From Bacteroidales bacterium (GTDB lineage: Bacteria; Bacteroidota; Bacteroidia; Bacteroidales; Muribaculaceae): 42,853 nt of DNA. Both the position numbers and the translations under genes were made by a program. This document shows positions 9,577 to 20,483 of this stretch, piece by piece (position 1 is the first letter of the stretch; each line of letters begins with the position of its first letter). The stretch lies in assembly GCA_014800515.1 (NCBI GenBank), contig JAAVFY010000007.1:1-42853 (forward strand), read 5' to 3'. The notes below the pieces were generated by a model. It searched no databases and had not been told where the DNA came from. It was given only the letters and a program-made list of their open reading frames with translations.

Positions 9577-9730
9577 TCAAAAAAAATTTATTAATTTTGA
9601 GCCTTGGAAAAAGCCCGCTACAATTCCACTATCTTTTCGAATGAAGCTTTTCCCACGTAGAAGGCGGTCAAATCCCCCTTCTTCAGCTCACTCCACCAAC
9701 ATTTGACAGCAATAGGCAAACTATAAAGCG

Positions 9731-12502
9731 ATGGCCGAAGACAACGAAGATATACGACTTACTGACGACACACAGTTTCCGGAGCAGACATCCGAATCTC
9801 AGGAAATAGCCGAGACCGGCGACACCACAGAGACTACGGAAGAATCCGTCCCTGCAGAATTGAAGAAACCTTCATATAATGTGCCGGGGATGGGCGATAA
9901 ACGCACCATTCTCTCCGGCATGTTCCGTCAATGGTATCTGGAATATGCAAGCTATGTGATTCTCGAACGCGCCGTGCCTCATATAGACGACGGATTGAAA
10001 CCGGTGCAGAGACGTATTCTCCACTCCATGCAACGTCTGGACGACGGCCGGTTTAATAAGGTGGCCAACATCGTCGGCCACACGATGCAGTTTCATCCCC
10101 ACGGAGATGCCTCGATCGGCGACGCTCTCGTGCAGCTCGGACAAAAGGAACTCCTTGTAGACACTCAGGGTAACTGGGGAAATATCCTCACAGGTGACTC
10201 TGCGGCCGCACCGCGATATATCGAGGCGCGCCTTTCGGAATTTGCTCTTGAGACGGTATTCTCACCCAAAATATGTGAATGGACCCCTACGTATGACGGA
10301 CGCCAGAAAGAACCTGTCACTCTCCCGGTGAAATTTCCTTTGTTGCTGACCCAAGGCGTAGAAGGTATTGCTGTCGGACTCTCTTCAAAAATCCTCCCTC
10401 ATAATTTCAATGAGATTATCGAGGCTGCCGTGGCTTACCTGAAGGGAGAACCATTCTCTCTTTTTCCCGATTTTCAGACGGGTGGATTTTTGGATATCAG
10501 CCGCTATAATGATGGAGCCAGAGGCGGAAGTGTGAAAGTGCGTGCTAAAATCGAGAAGATCGACAACAAGACACTGGCCATCACCGAACTTCCTTTCGGA
10601 AAGACTACCTCCACCCTTATCAGCTCCATACTCACGGCAATGGAGAAAGGAAAGATAAAGATACGAAAGGTGGACGACAACACCTCAGCCACAGCCGAGA
10701 TATTGGTTCATCTCATCCCCGGCACATCTTCCGACAAGGCCATTGATGCTTTGTATGCTTTCACTGACTGCGAAATCAGTATCTCCCCCAACTGCTGCGT
10801 CATCATGGATAATAAGCCTCATTTCATGAGCGTCAGCGAACTGTTGTGCCACTCTGTGGATCGCACCCGCGACCTGCTGCGGCGTGAACTCGAGATAAAG
10901 CTTGGAGAGACTCAGGAAAGCCGTATGTTTGCGAGTCTGGAGAAGATATTCATTGAAGAACGCATTTATAAAGATAAAGAAACCGAGCAAGCTCCCGACA
11001 TGCAGGCGGCCGTCGCCCATGTGGAGAGCAGGCTTGCCCCCTTCGCAGAATCTTTCTTCCGCCCGGTCACACACGACGACATCATGCGTCTTTGGGAAAT
11101 AAAGATGGGACGCATTCTGAAATTCAATTCCGAAAAAGCCGACGAAAAGATAGCATCACTTCAGGCAGAAGTGGATCGCATTGAGAATAATCTGGCAAAT
11201 ATGAATCAGTTCACTATCGACTGGTTCATACATCTCAAGGAAAAATACGGCGAACATTATCCCCGACGCACCACTCTGCGTAGCTTCGATTCTATCGTGG
11301 CTACAAAAGTGGCCGAGGCCAACAAACGCCTATACTTCGATAGGGAAGGTGGATTTATCGGCACTTCACTCAAAGACAACGAATATCTCTTCCCGTGTTC
11401 GGATATTGATGATATTCTCATCATATATCGCGACGGCACCTATAAGATTATGAAGGTGCAGGATAAGTTATTTGTAGGAAAAGGGAAAAAAGCCGTGCTT
11501 CATATCGGGCTTTACAAGAAAGGAGACGAACGCACTATCTACAACGTGATCTACCGTAACGGACCCACCGGATCATATTCCTACAAGAAACGCTTTGCCA
11601 TCACCGCTCTCACACGCGACAAGGAATATCATATCGCCAAAGAAGAGGGTGCGAGAGTGGAATATATGACTGTCAATCCCAACGGCGAGGCCGAGGTGGT
11701 GAAGGTGAATCTTCTCAACCGTCCCGACTCCTCCGGAAAAAAACCGCGCTCATTGGAGACTTACGTCAACTTTGCCGAACTAAAACCGCGCGGCAAGGAA
11801 TCACTTGGAAATCTGGTGACTAAATATCAGATAAAGAGTGTGACACTTGAAAAGACGGGAGCCAGCACGCTGGGAGGACGCGAAGTATGGTTTGATCGCG
11901 ATGTGCTTCGTCTCAACTATGAAGGACGCGGCGAAAGTCTCGGTGTATTCCAGGGCAACGACCTTATCCTTGTGGTGACGAAAACCGGTGAATTTTTCAC
12001 CTCCACCTATTCTGACTCCAATCATTTTGACGACAATATCTTACTGATTGAGAAATTCGATCCCTCTAAAATATGGACGGTAGTGCTCCGCGATGCTACT
12101 TTGGGATATCCCTATATCAAGCGTATGCAATTCGAGCCTTCCTCCCGCCCTCAGCGATATGTGGGGTCTGACGCTCAGTCAGAACAGCTTCTGCTCACTG
12201 CCACCCCCTTCCCTCGCCTTGAGCTGACCTACGGAGGCAACGATGCCACTCGCCCGGCCACAGAGATAGATGCCGAGGAATTCATTTCCGTGAAGAGCTT
12301 TAAAGCCAAAGGCAAACGCCTCACCACCTTCGAACTTGAAAATATCAAGGAGCTCCCGCCACTTCGTTTCCCACCGGAACCCGAACCAGAACCGGAACCG
12401 GAAGTATCGGAAAATCAAGAGGAAACTATTGAGGAAGAAAGCGAAAATCCCAAAGTAGTGCAAGGAGATCTCTTCGAATTCGATGAGGATACAAAGGAAT
12501 GA
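9731..12502 (+). CDS. parC: DNA gyrase/topoisomerase IV subunit A
   Basis: SYVILERAVPHIDDGLKPVQRRILHSM and AAAPRYIEARLSEFA active-site region; acidic (PEPE) C-terminus. Confidence 0.93.
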   Translation: MAEDNEDIRLTDDTQFPEQTSESQEIAETGDTTETTEESVPAELKKPSYNVPGMGDKRTILSGMFRQWYLEYASYVILERAVPHIDDGLKPVQRRILHSMQRLDDGRFNKVANIVGHTMQFHPHGDASIGDALVQLGQKELLVDTQGNWGNILTGDSAAAPRYIEARLSEFALETVFSPKICEWTPTYDGRQKEPVTLPVKFPLLLTQGVEGIAVGLSSKILPHNFNEIIEAAVAYLKGEPFSLFPDFQTGGFLDISRYNDGARGGSVKVRAKIEKIDNKTLAITELPFGKTTSTLISSILTAMEKGKIKIRKVDDNTSATAEILVHLIPGTSSDKAIDALYAFTDCEISISPNCCVIMDNKPHFMSVSELLCHSVDRTRDLLRRELEIKLGETQESRMFASLEKIFIEERIYKDKETEQAPDMQAAVAHVESRLAPFAESFFRPVTHDDIMRLWEIKMGRILKFNSEKADEKIASLQAEVDRIENNLANMNQFTIDWFIHLKEKYGEHYPRRTTLRSFDSIVATKVAEANKRLYFDREGGFIGTSLKDNEYLFPCSDIDDILIIYRDGTYKIMKVQDKLFVGKGKKAVLHIGLYKKGDERTIYNVIYRNGPTGSYSYKKRFAITALTRDKEYHIAKEEGARVEYMTVNPNGEAEVVKVNLLNRPDSSGKKPRSLETYVNFAELKPRGKESLGNLVTKYQIKSVTLEKTGASTLGGREVWFDRDVLRLNYEGRGESLGVFQGNDLILVVTKTGEFFTSTYSDSNHFDDNILLIEKFDPSKIWTVVLRDATLGYPYIKRMQFEPSSRPQRYVGSDAQSEQLLLTATPFPRLELTYGGNDATRPATEIDAEEFISVKSFKAKGKRLTTFELENIKELPPLRFPPEPEPEPEPEVSENQEETIEEESENPKVVQGDLFEFDEDTKE

Positions 12503-13379
12503 TATGACAGCGGAATCAGGAGTAACGACCTATTTCTCGAGACCTATCCGGAGAAATTGTCTCCGGATGGGGCTAATAGTTTTGGCATGTCTTATCCGAA
12601 CTATAAGCATCTCCGCTGAAGACTTGCGTCCTGTTTCTTCCATATATGGCCTGCAATTTGGGGGTATATCGGCCTATTCCACATATCTTTCACCACTTAC
12701 CTACACCGGCACCGTCTTCGGAGTCTACGGAAATTGGCAGAAGGCGCTCCCCTTCTCTCCCGATAATGCCATAATGGAGTTTGACACCTCCGTAAAAGGA
12801 GGCACAATGCTGAACCCTCCTGCCACAGCACGCATGGTGGATCTTGACTTCTCCCTGTCATGGGGAATGGCTTATAGAAAACGTCTTCCATATAACCTGC
12901 AAGCCACAGCCGGCGGCGACCTTCGGGTGGACGGAGGAATGCTGTGGCTCACCCGCAACGGTAATAATCCCGTGGCTGCCAGAGCATATCCTGACATTGC
13001 TGCAAAGGGGTCGCTTTCATGGCATCTCTCAATCGGCCGGCTGCCGATTCTGATCGCGGATGAAGTCAGAATCCCCGTCGCCGGACTGTTTTTCTCACCG
13101 GCCTACGGAGAGACATATTATGAAATATATCTTGGCAACCGGAGCGGCCTCGTACACTTCGGATATCCCGGCAATCACTTCACACTCTCCAATCTCTTCA
13201 CCGTCAATCTCGACTTCGGACGCACCGCCATGCAGATAGGCTATCGTCTGGAGACCGACACTTCATGGTGTAACAATATCAACACGCATATCTACCGAAA
13301 TATGCTCGTCATAGGAGTGATCCCCGGCGGACTTGGACTAAAGAACAAAAACAAGAACTGTAATCATGCGCGCTACTGA
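12483..13379 (+). CDS. DUF3316-like outer-membrane beta-barrel protein
   Basis: Signal peptide after an early Met; GIQFGGISAYSTYLSPLTYTG-type N-terminus and alternating aromatic/beta pattern. The true start is probably the internal ATG at 12504. Confidence 0.6.
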   Translation: MRIQRNDMTAESGVTTYFSRPIRRNCLRMGLIVLACLIRTISISAEDLRPVSSIYGLQFGGISAYSTYLSPLTYTGTVFGVYGNWQKALPFSPDNAIMEFDTSVKGGTMLNPPATARMVDLDFSLSWGMAYRKRLPYNLQATAGGDLRVDGGMLWLTRNGNNPVAARAYPDIAAKGSLSWHLSIGRLPILIADEVRIPVAGLFFSPAYGETYYEIYLGNRSGLVHFGYPGNHFTLSNLFTVNLDFGRTAMQIGYRLETDTSWCNNINTHIYRNMLVIGVIPGGLGLKNKNKNCNHARY

Positions 13380-14418
13380 TCAAATACAAAGGCTACCCAA
13401 AACAGTGGCCTCACGGCTACTGCTGTTGCTGCTGCTCCTGGCCGGTTCGTGTCATGAGAAAGAAGAATACCCGGATGATGCAATGGGCAATCTTGAGCTT
13501 CTCTGGACGATCATTGACCGCCATTATTGCTATCTTGAAGAAAAAGGGATTGACTGGGACAGCATAGGCCGAGTCTATAAATCGCGGATTCACCCCGAGA
13601 TAACCTACGGAGAGTATTTCGATCTCTGCGCCTCCATGCTCAACGAGCTTCGAGACGGCCACGTCAACCTCTCCTCCCAATGGGACACGAGTAGATACGC
13701 AAAATGGTGGACTGACTATCCGCAGGATTTCGATCTGCGTACTCTCCAGGAGTATTATCTTGATTTCGACTATCGTCAGACTTCCGGAATCATGTACAAG
13801 ATATTTACCGATCCGGACAGTATCGGATATATGCGGTATGCCTCCTTCTCCTCAACCATAGGAGAGACAAATCTCGACTATATTCTCTCACAGATGGAAG
13901 GCTGCAAGGGTATAATAATCGACATCCGCAACAACGGAGGTGGAGCTATGACCAACATCCGCACCCTCGTAAGCCGATTTATAAAGGAGAAAACCTTGGC
14001 GGGATATATGCGTCATAAGACAGGGCCGGGACATGGAGATTTCTCCGATCCTTATCCCATTGAATATGAGCCGGCCGATTCTCGGCGTGTAAGATATGAC
14101 GGGCCTATAGCCGTGCTGACCAACCGCTCATGCTTCAGCGCGGCCAACGATTTTGTGGCAGTGATGAAGACATTGCCTCAGGCAAAAATAGTCGGAGCCC
14201 GCACCGGAGGAGGCGGAGGCCTCCCCTTCAGTAGCGAGCTCCCTATAGGATGGGCGGTCAGATTCTCTGCATGCCCTGTCACTGATGTGGAAGGGATAGA
14301 CATTGAGGAGGGTATCGATCCCTCCCCCGGATGTGAATGTCATTCACCGGCCGAGGCCCTGGCTTCGGGACGCGATCCCATTCTGGATTTCGCCCTTCAG
14401 CTCCTCTCCACTTCCTAA
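13366..14418 (+). CDS. S41-family (C-terminal processing) peptidase
   Basis: DIRNNGGGAMTNIRTL and VLTNRSCFSAANDFVAVMKTLP motifs with catalytic-Ser context. Confidence 0.88.
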   Translation: MRATDQIQRLPKTVASRLLLLLLLLAGSCHEKEEYPDDAMGNLELLWTIIDRHYCYLEEKGIDWDSIGRVYKSRIHPEITYGEYFDLCASMLNELRDGHVNLSSQWDTSRYAKWWTDYPQDFDLRTLQEYYLDFDYRQTSGIMYKIFTDPDSIGYMRYASFSSTIGETNLDYILSQMEGCKGIIIDIRNNGGGAMTNIRTLVSRFIKEKTLAGYMRHKTGPGHGDFSDPYPIEYEPADSRRVRYDGPIAVLTNRSCFSAANDFVAVMKTLPQAKIVGARTGGGGGLPFSSELPIGWAVRFSACPVTDVEGIDIEEGIDPSPGCECHSPAEALASGRDPILDFALQLLSTS

Positions 14419-14419
14419 A

Positions 14420-14662
14420 TTACTCCCCCATCTGTGCGTATGAAAGCACAGTAGGACTCTTCACGTCCACTCCATATTCTGAGGCAAAGTGAAGAATAGC
14501 CCTGGCCAGTTTCGGTTTGAGTTCTTCGGGACAATAACGGAAGTAAGACTCCGCAGCCCTCACATGTGCTGCGTCAGGCATAGGATATTCCCGCCGTTCG
14601 GGAAGGCCGTAAAGAGAGTCGGGAAGTTCCCGACGTTCGGCACTGTCAAGTATGTCGCTCAT
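14420..14662 (-). CDS. Small conserved-looking hypothetical protein
   Basis: MSDILDSAERRELPDSLYGLPERREYPMPDAAHVRAAESYFRYCPEELKPKLARAIL; in-frame ATG at 14662 preferred over 14689. Confidence 0.6.
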   Translation of the reverse strand: MSDILDSAERRELPDSLYGLPERREYPMPDAAHVRAAESYFRYCPEELKPKLARAILHFASEYGVDVKSPTVLSYAQMGE

Positions 14663-14786
14663 AGTAGTTAAATTTATAATATCATACAATGTTGTAAATA
14701 TAACGCCACAACATACTTGTTATCCTCGCGCCGAGAAATTAAAAAAGATTAAAAATATTAAGGAAGATAATATACTGCTTAACGAC

Positions 14787-15752
14787 ATGATGTGGAAATT
14801 CGAGCCGATCCTCAAGACCACCATCTGGGGAGGCGACCGCATAGCGGTTTTCAAGAAGATTTCAAACACAGATACCAACATCGGAGAAAGCTGGGAACTT
14901 TCCGGTGTCGAGGGTTCGGAATCAATAGTGTCCGCCGGGCCTGACACAGGGTTAACACTCACCGGTCTGATCGATAAATATAAGAGTCAACTTTTAGGAG
15001 AACGTAATTACACACGTTTCGGCCATCGTTTTCCGCTTCTCATAAAGTTTATCGACGCCCGTGAGGATCTCTCCGTGCAAGTGCATCCCGATGATGAAAT
15101 GGCAGCTCGTCTGGGACATTCATGCGGAAAATCAGAAATGTGGTACGTACTGCAAGCTCCTGAAGGCGCGCGTCTTGCCAACGGCTTCAAGACTCCCGTG
15201 GATCCTAAAGATTATGACCGCCTGATTGAGACCGGAGAGATCGAGCAAGTGCTGAACTTCAACGCCATCTCCCCCGGTGACGTATATTTCATCCCCGCCG
15301 GCAGAGTCCATGCCATAGGCAAAGGAGCCTTCGTAGCAGAGATTCAACAGACTTCAGACGACACCTTCCGCCTCTATGACTACCACCGGAAAGGACCTGA
15401 CGGCAAAGAACGCGAACTCCACACCGAACTTGCAAGAGAAGCCATAGACTTCAACGACTGCTCCGGCAAAGCCACCTCCTACACTGTGCATGAGAATATA
15501 CCCGTCAATGTGGTCACCTCCACATTCTTCACCACCAATGTTCTCGCCCTCGACCACGAGATGATGCGCGACTACAGCGAGGCTGACACATTTGTGGCCA
15601 TCGTAGCCACTGGAGGAAGTGCAGAACTTGTATGCGGCACGCAGACGACCACCATAAGGCAAGGAGAGACAGTGCTGGTCAGTGCAGACTCCAACTCCCT
15701 CATCCTGCGCCCCCTGGAAAAGTTTACAGCTCTGGAAACCTACATAAAATAG
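14787..15752 (+). CDS. manA: Mannose-6-phosphate isomerase, class I
   Basis: FEPILKTTIWGGDRI, FPLLIKFIDAREDLSVQVHPDDEMA, VYFIPAGRVHAIGKGAFVAEIQQTSD. Start moved to the ATG at 14787, in frame with the ORF track. Confidence 0.93.
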   Translation: MMWKFEPILKTTIWGGDRIAVFKKISNTDTNIGESWELSGVEGSESIVSAGPDTGLTLTGLIDKYKSQLLGERNYTRFGHRFPLLIKFIDAREDLSVQVHPDDEMAARLGHSCGKSEMWYVLQAPEGARLANGFKTPVDPKDYDRLIETGEIEQVLNFNAISPGDVYFIPAGRVHAIGKGAFVAEIQQTSDDTFRLYDYHRKGPDGKERELHTELAREAIDFNDCSGKATSYTVHENIPVNVVTSTFFTTNVLALDHEMMRDYSEADTFVAIVATGGSAELVCGTQTTTIRQGETVLVSADSNSLILRPLEKFTALETYIK

Positions 15753-15755
15753 AGA

Positions 15756-15787
15756 TTTGCAAAAGAAAAGAATTTTTCTTAACTTTG
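15756..15787 (+). promoter_or_regulatory. Bacteroidetes-type promoter upstream of aspS
   Basis: TTTG (15756-15759), 20-nt spacer, TAACTTTG (15780-15787). Confidence 0.68.
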
Positions 15788-15920
15788 CGCGTTAATACCC
15801 CACTCATCGCAATGAAAGCAAATTTCGACTGCGATTTTTGGGAACTTCCTTTTCCATCTTCCCCCTGCCGGGGAAAATAAAATACGGAAAAGAAAACAGG
15901 ATTTTTCAACACAAGGAAAA

Positions 15921-17684
15921 ATGTATAGAGACAAGACTTGCGGCGAGCTTCGTCTCGCCGATGCCGGCAGCAAGGCGAAAATAGCCGGATGGGTGCAACG
16001 CGCCCGTAAACTTGGCGGCATGACATTCGTGGATGTCCGCGACCGATATGGCATCACTCAGGTGGTATTCAACAATGAGATCAATCCTGAGCTGTGTGAG
16101 GCTGCCAACGCTCTGGGACGCGAGTATGTGGTAGAAATCGAGGGACTCGTCTCCGAACGCCACAGCAAGAACGAGAATATCCCCACCGGGGAAATAGAGA
16201 TTATCGCCGATTCATTGAAGATTCTCAACCGCAGTGAGATTCCTCCATTCACCATCGAGGACAACACCGACGGAGGAGACGATCTTCGTATGAAATACCG
16301 CTATCTTGACCTGCGTCGTCCTTGTGTCCGCAAGAATCTCGAACTTCGCCATCGCATGGCCTTTGAGATTCGCCGGTATCTTGACTCAAAGGGATTTCTT
16401 GAGATTGAGACACCAATCCTTGTGAAATCCACACCGGAAGGCGCACGCGACTTTGTGGTGCCTTCGCGCATGAATCCCGGTGAGTTCTATGCTCTTCCGC
16501 AGAGTCCACAGCTCTTCAAACAGCTGCTGATGGTCAGCGGATACGACCGTTATTTCCAGATAGCAAAGTGCTTCCGCGATGAAGACTTGCGTGCCGACCG
16601 TCAGCCGGAATTCACGCAGATCGACTGCGAGATGAGCTTCGTTGAGCAGGAAGATGTCATCCAAATGTTTGAAGGCCTCGTGAAGCATATCTTCAAATAT
16701 GTGAAGGGAATTGACTTCACCGAGCCCTTCCCGCGCATGACCTGGGCCGACGCTATGCGACTCTACGGCAGCGACAAGCCAGATATCCGTTTCGGAATGC
16801 CCTTTGTAGAGCTCACCGAGCTTGCCAAGGGAAAAGGCTTCTCAGTGGCAGACGATGCCGAACTGACCGTCGGCATCTGTGTGCCCGGTTGCGCCACATA
16901 CACTCGCAAACAGATTGACGAACTCACTGACTTCGTGAAGCGTCCGCAGATTGGTGCCAAGGGCCTTATCTGGGTTAAGCGTGAGGCAGGAGGCGGAATC
17001 AAGAGCTCCGTTGGCAAATTCTATACACCCGAGCAACTCGGCGAATGGCTCGATAAGGCCGGAGCCAAGGAGGGCGATATGCTGCTCGTCATGACAGGCG
17101 ACACGATGAAAGTGCGCAAACAACTCTGCGAGCTGCGTCTTGAGATGGGCAATCGTCTTGGCCTTCGTGACAAGAATGTCTTCGCTCCGCTTTGGGTGAT
17201 TGACTTCCCGCTGTTTGAATGGGACGATGAAACGCAACGCTATTACGCTATGCACCATCCCTTCACGTCACCTAACCCGGAAGATATCCCACTGCTTCAC
17301 ACCGACACCGGCAAAGTCAGAGCCACAGCCTATGATATTGTCGTCAACGGCACAGAGCTTGGTGGCGGCTCAATCCGAATTCACGATGCACAGCTGCAGG
17401 ACACCATGTTCGAACTCCTCGGCTTCACTCCCGAGAAAGCTCATGAACAGTTTGGCTTCCTGATGAACGCATTCAAATATGGAGCCCCGCCTCATGGTGG
17501 TCTTGCCTTAGGCTTCGACAGATTTGTTTCTATCCTTGCCGGACTTGACACAATCCGCGACGTCATCGCCTTCCCCAAGAATAATTCGGGTCGAGACGTG
17601 ATGAATGAATCCCCCTCACCTATCGACAACATCCAGCTCGATGAGCTTTATCTTGAAATCAAACCCGTGGTAAAGAAGGGATAA
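15921..17684 (+). CDS. aspS: Aspartate--tRNA ligase
   Basis: 587 aa; class II motifs [54 protein letters not shown]. Confidence 0.97.
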   Translation: MYRDKTCGELRLADAGSKAKIAGWVQRARKLGGMTFVDVRDRYGITQVVFNNEINPELCEAANALGREYVVEIEGLVSERHSKNENIPTGEIEIIADSLKILNRSEIPPFTIEDNTDGGDDLRMKYRYLDLRRPCVRKNLELRHRMAFEIRRYLDSKGFLEIETPILVKSTPEGARDFVVPSRMNPGEFYALPQSPQLFKQLLMVSGYDRYFQIAKCFRDEDLRADRQPEFTQIDCEMSFVEQEDVIQMFEGLVKHIFKYVKGIDFTEPFPRMTWADAMRLYGSDKPDIRFGMPFVELTELAKGKGFSVADDAELTVGICVPGCATYTRKQIDELTDFVKRPQIGAKGLIWVKREAGGGIKSSVGKFYTPEQLGEWLDKAGAKEGDMLLVMTGDTMKVRKQLCELRLEMGNRLGLRDKNVFAPLWVIDFPLFEWDDETQRYYAMHHPFTSPNPEDIPLLHTDTGKVRATAYDIVVNGTELGGGSIRIHDAQLQDTMFELLGFTPEKAHEQFGFLMNAFKYGAPPHGGLALGFDRFVSILAGLDTIRDVIAFPKNNSGRDVMNESPSPIDNIQLDELYLEIKPVVKKG

Positions 17685-17688
17685 CAGA

Positions 17689-18474
17689 ATGATAAGAGTC
17701 AAGGATATAGCCGCCACTATTGAAAGCTTCGCACCGATAGAGCTTCAAGAGGGTTATGACAACGCCGGTCTTCAGGTCGGCAACCCTGAGATGCCGGTCA
17801 GCGGAGCCCTGCTTTGTCTTGACGTGACAGAAGAGGTGATGGCAGAGGCCAAAGCTCGTAGCTGTAATCTCATCATCAGCCATCATCCTCTCTTCTTCAA
17901 GAATATCCGTCAGCTCACCGGCGCTAACCCCACACAACGTATAGCCGCCGATGCAATTATAAATGGGATCGCCATATATTCGGCTCATACCAATCTTGAC
18001 AGCGCATGGGATGGCGTAAGCCACGAGATAGCCAACGAAATAGGATTGAAAGAACTCAAGGTGCTTGACCCTCGCGGCAATTCCGCTCGTGAAGGGCTGG
18101 GCGTCATAGGTGACCTCACGCCGACGCCTGCATTAGAATTTCTAAGGCGGCTCAAAGATATATTCAACGTCAAAAGTCTGCGCTATACGGCACAGACATC
18201 GCGGCTTGTGGTGAGAAAAGTTGCTGTATGCGGCGGTTCCGGAGCCTCTCTTATCGGCGATGCGATCAAAGCGGGCGCCGATGCCTATGTGAGCGGCGAC
18301 CTGAAATACCATGATTTCACTACCCATGCCCCGAGTATTATTCTTGCCGACATCGGTCACTACGAAAGTGAACTCTGCTCGCGAAAGATATTCTCACGTA
18401 TCATCCGTGAAAGGTATCCCGAAATGGTGGTGTATTTCTCTGAAGTGGAGAAAAATCCCATCAAGTATCTTTAA
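17689..18474 (+). CDS. Nif3-like dinuclear metal center protein (short form)
   Basis: YDNAGLQVG, IISHHPLFFKNIRQLTG, IYSAHTNLDSAWDGVSHEIA, ILADIGHYESE. Confidence 0.9.
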   Translation: MIRVKDIAATIESFAPIELQEGYDNAGLQVGNPEMPVSGALLCLDVTEEVMAEAKARSCNLIISHHPLFFKNIRQLTGANPTQRIAADAIINGIAIYSAHTNLDSAWDGVSHEIANEIGLKELKVLDPRGNSAREGLGVIGDLTPTPALEFLRRLKDIFNVKSLRYTAQTSRLVVRKVAVCGGSGASLIGDAIKAGADAYVSGDLKYHDFTTHAPSIILADIGHYESELCSRKIFSRIIRERYPEMVVYFSEVEKNPIKYL

Positions 18475-18577
18475 GTTATCTTAAATAACAAACCATCTAC
18501 CTCCGTCAGCAACGTTTCCGCAAGCATATCCCGAAGGCCGAGCGAGCGGAGGAACAAGAAATATCATAAATTCTTTT

Positions 18578-19396
18578 ATGGCAACTGAAAAGAAAGCTGA
18601 CAAAGAGCGCAGCGTAGAGGAGCGACTCAAGGCCCTCTATTCCTACCAGACCATTATGTCGAGAATCGACAATATCCGCATCCTTCGGGGCGAGCTTCCT
18701 AACGAAGTGAGCGACCTGGAGGATGAGATCATGCGATTCCAGACCCGTATCCAGAAGTATAACGACGAGATCGCCGCTTCAAAAGAAGATGTGGCTTCAC
18801 GCGAAGCACAGATAGCTGAACGTAAGGCTAAGATCGCTCGTTACGACGAACAGATAAAGAATGTGCGCAACAATCGCGAATACACTTTCCTGGAAAAAGA
18901 GAAGGAGTTTGAGTCGCTCGAAATAGAGCTGGCTGAGAAGAAGATTCGCGAAGCAGTGGCTCTTCAGACTCATAAGAGCGAGGAGATTGCCCGCGCCAAG
19001 GAGGAACTCGCCGACCACGAGCAGATGCTCGTAGATAAGAAGCGCGAACTCGAAGAGATCGTCTCCGAGACCAAGCAGGAGGAAGAATCCCTGAAGGCTC
19101 AGGCCAAGGAGCTGGAACCTAAAATCGATGACACACGTCTGCTGACAGCCTTCCGTCGTATACGTCAGAATTCAAGAAACGGTCTGGGTATTGTGACAGT
19201 GCAGCGCAATGCCTGTGGAGGTTGCTTCAACCGCATCCCGCCTCAGCGTCAGATGGAAATCAAGCTTCACAAGAAAGTGATTGTATGTGAATATTGTGGC
19301 CGCATACTCGTTGACGGAGCTCTCGTCGGACAGGGTGAGACTGCTGTTCCTGCTCCCGAACCCAAAAGAAGACGTGGTGTAAAAAAATCTTCCTGA
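18578..19396 (+). CDS. C4-type zinc ribbon coiled-coil protein (DUF164/CT398-like)
   Basis: Long coiled coil then CGGCFNRIPPQRQMEIKLHKKVIVCEYCGRILV zinc ribbon. Confidence 0.88.
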   Translation: MATEKKADKERSVEERLKALYSYQTIMSRIDNIRILRGELPNEVSDLEDEIMRFQTRIQKYNDEIAASKEDVASREAQIAERKAKIARYDEQIKNVRNNREYTFLEKEKEFESLEIELAEKKIREAVALQTHKSEEIARAKEELADHEQMLVDKKRELEEIVSETKQEEESLKAQAKELEPKIDDTRLLTAFRRIRQNSRNGLGIVTVQRNACGGCFNRIPPQRQMEIKLHKKVIVCEYCGRILVDGALVGQGETAVPAPEPKRRRGVKKSS

Positions 19397-19418
19397 ACAG
19401 CGACATATCCAAACATAT

Positions 19419-19456
19419 AGTAACGGAGTCGTGCTTTCCGGCACGACTCCGTTACT
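19419..19456. terminator. Hairpin terminator
   Basis: Perfect 16-bp stem AGTAACGGAGTCGTGC / GCACGACTCCGTTACT with a 6-nt loop. Confidence 0.72.
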
Positions 19457-19625
19457 TATTACATATCCCCCTACTCAATACTACATAAACTATTAACGCA
19501 GAGGGGGCGCAGATTTCAGTCAGATTTACCCTGCATACGAAGGGGCAAAGCGAGCTATGTAGCTGCACCCAAAAGATGGACGAACGCTGAGACCATTGTG
19601 TAATCTTATTACAATACTCTATGCA

Positions 19626-20255
19626 TCAGGGGATATTCAGATAGCGATGAATCTGCAGTGAAAGTGTCCATCTCGGATCAGCGAGCACACGGCGCACAGT
19701 GGCCAGACGGTTGGCCGCGAATTGTTTTTCATCCGCCACAAAACAAGGCTGCAGATACATCAGCGTTTTGTCATGAATACAAGGCAACGAGAAATAAGGA
19801 TCGAGAGGTTGCCCCAGATCCACCACCTTTATCTCGTCCGCACGATCTATCTTCAGAGCAGCGGAATCAACAGTATTTTCCGCCATTTCATCCGCTGAAG
19901 AAGAGCAGATTCCCGACTTGGGAGACACCGTCACCCAATCAATTGACGGAGGCACCGACAATGTTCCATTCGTCTCGATAGCCACCTTTTTCCCCGTGGC
20001 ACGCTTGAGAAGACGCACGAAAGCCTCATCTATCCACAAGGCCGGTTCGCCGCCGGTCAGCACAATCCAATCTGCGGAATAAAGCTGCACGGCACGCAGA
20101 ATATCATCGTCTGACATCAGAATACCCTCCTGATGCTTAGTGTCGCAGAACGGACACTCAAGATTACATCCGGAAAAACGGATGAATACGGATGGATAAC
20201 CAGTATGATGTCCCTCACCCTGCAGGGAATAGAATATCTCGTTGATTTTTCTCAT
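19626..20255 (-). CDS. queE: 7-carboxy-7-deazaguanine synthase
   Basis: Radical-SAM motif CNLECPFC; INEIFYSLQGEGHHTGYPSVFIRFSGC; last gene of the que cluster. Confidence 0.94.
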   Translation of the reverse strand: MRKINEIFYSLQGEGHHTGYPSVFIRFSGCNLECPFCDTKHQEGILMSDDDILRAVQLYSADWIVLTGGEPALWIDEAFVRLLKRATGKKVAIETNGTLSVPPSIDWVTVSPKSGICSSSADEMAENTVDSAALKIDRADEIKVVDLGQPLDPYFSLPCIHDKTLMYLQPCFVADEKQFAANRLATVRRVLADPRWTLSLQIHRYLNIP

Positions 20256-20269
20256 TTACAATATTATTC

Positions 20270-20464
20270 TAAGTAGCTAAGAAAAATTAATAATATGATA
20301 GATGCGCGATAATTTTGAGTCAGGTTGATCGCGGAGGTAAGGAGCTTAGCGAGCTAAGCGACTGAGTGACAAGGACAAGATGGCCAGAATTAGCCGCATA
20401 TCTCATATCAAGATACTTTCAAAGCTATTGAGTTATTATAGCGTTTAATTTTTCTTAGTACTTA
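20270..20464 (+). repeat. MITE-like dispersed element, copy 3 (inside the que operon)
   Basis: 195-bp copy with both termini (right terminus TTAGTACTTA lacks one C); lies between queD and queE. Confidence 0.94.
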
Positions 20465-20483
20465 TGATAAAGGCGACAGAGAC

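Noticed and set aside
12373-12405. PEPEPEPEPE-coding repeat at the end of parC
   Set aside because: Ordinary low-complexity acidic tail, not an unusual repeat system.
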